A program made the translations under genes and the position numbers. The notes under the pieces are model-generated. The model saw only the letters and a program-made list of their open reading frames with translations. It was not told where the DNA came from and made no database searches. From the IMG/VR virus record IMGVR_UViG_3300036985_005999, positions 1 through 27,676 of that record: a stretch of DNA of 27,676 nucleotides; one strand, written 5' to 3'. Position 1 is the first letter of the stretch, and every line of letters starts with the position of its first letter. This document shows, one piece after another, positions 27,244-27,676 of this stretch. Origin of the DNA: a virus.

Positions 27244-27676
27244 ATGACCGCGCCGGAAGACATCATCAGCGACGAGGCGGTTGCCCGCGTTCATGGCTAT
27301 GCGAACTTCGGCAACATGACACCCCGAGAGGTTTTGGCAGACGGCGTCTTGAAATACGCGATGGGCTACAGCGGCGGGCACACTCAACTGTGCATCCTGT
27401 TGGAGCATAAGCTAATCAAGAAACCCAAGCCGGGGGCATATTACACCACGCTGACGAAGCTGGGCCAGAAATACCTTCGGGCAGTGCACCCCATTGCCAC
27501 CCTGATCAACCAGCCCCAAGCCGACGCGCTGGCACGGGTGCGGGCTGAGGCGGTGAAGATCAAGCCGCTGGTGTGGCATGATTGCACTGACGAAACGTCC
27601 CACGACGATGGGTGCCAGTATGAGGTTGAGCCGCAAGGCAAGTGGTTTCGCCTCCTGCGAGCCAGCGTAGGTCCGA
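27244..27676 (+). CDS. Protein of unknown function, partial at window end (144 codons seen)
   Basis: ATG at 27244 follows AACAAGGAGCCTACACC. The N-terminal 85 residues (MTAPEDIISDEAVARVHGYANFGNMTPREVLADGVLKYAMGYSGGHTQ, then LLEHKLIKKPKPGAYYTTLTKLGQKYL) resemble a winged helix: three helices plus a strand pair. From about residue 99 the chain is the same C-terminal domain as the 200-aa protein, encoded by the exact repeat. Because the repeat coincides with the end of the sequence, the join may be real or an assembly product. The frame is open at the edge. Confidence 0.65.
   Translation, partial: MTAPEDIISDEAVARVHGYANFGNMTPREVLADGVLKYAMGYSGGHTQLCILLEHKLIKKPKPGAYYTTLTKLGQKYLRAVHPIATLINQPQADALARVRAEAVKIKPLVWHDCTDETSHDDGCQYEVEPQGKWFRLLRASVGP
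27539..27676. repeat. Direct repeat, second copy (138 bp, at window end)
   Basis: Copy of 26519-26656. The final 127 bases are identical, ending at the last base of the window. Confidence 0.95.

Overview
The window looks like about 27.7 kb of a tailed double-stranded DNA phage (Caudoviricetes), probably infecting a GC-rich bacterium, plausibly an alphaproteobacterium. The evidence is a full packaging and head module (small and large terminase, portal, scaffold-like protein, decoration protein, HK97-type major capsid protein), tightly packed genes with ATGA or TGATG overlaps, and no cellular housekeeping genes. The host guess rests only on base composition and Shine-Dalgarno/promoter style. 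The last 127 bases exactly repeat an internal segment. That length is a usual assembler k-mer size, so the right edge is probably a contig break and not a natural end.

Left arm, about 1-12,900, minus strand. Transcription order is TerS, an 87-aa protein, TerL, a 64-aa protein, a Pro/Gly/Met-rich protein, portal, a 61-aa protein, a GroES-like co-chaperonin, an Acb2/Tad1-type signal-nucleotide sponge (anti-CBASS/anti-Thoeris), a scaffold-like protein, a 148-aa protein, a decoration protein, the major capsid protein and a terminator. A free-standing VSR-like homing endonuclease follows, then four virion-type genes. These include an unlisted-size 36-aa Lys/Pro peptide and a carbohydrate-binding tail-type protein that runs off the left edge. 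A good internal promoter lies upstream of the portal block.

Centre, about 12,900-15,860. A divergent intergenic region leads to two plus-strand genes of unknown function with codon use unlike the neighbours. A triplicated rho-independent terminator, 34-bp iteron-like repeats and an AT-rich stretch with a long imperfect hairpin and a palindrome follow. This is a candidate control or origin region.

Right arm, about 15,860-27,676, plus strand. It starts with a near-consensus promoter and a coupled gene chain running into the most unusual part of the window (16,691-17,930). There, a 12-codon leader and five tandem mini-genes are chained by ATGA stop/start overlaps. Each mini-gene encodes the same 15-residue N-terminus (MTPMEWAFLHPQVGP or one change) followed by a variable Gly-Tyr/His/Asp/Asn tail built from the hexamer GGCNAC. 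The stretch carries 20 exact GGAGGT Shine-Dalgarno cores, and each unit begins with a strong hairpin; a solo copy of the unit head lies downstream at 18,231. Beyond it are a MoxR-type AAA ATPase, a metallopeptidase-like/VWA protein and a DUF3150-type protein, which look like a CobS/CobT-like remodelling set. Many small phage genes follow, including a VRR-NUC nuclease and an HTH protein.

A dispersed family of stem-loops (GTCAGGGA...TCCCTGAC or GTTAGG...CCTAAC) recurs on the right side, usually just upstream of a ribosome binding site. It looks like a spreading 5'-leader cassette. None was noticed in the left arm.
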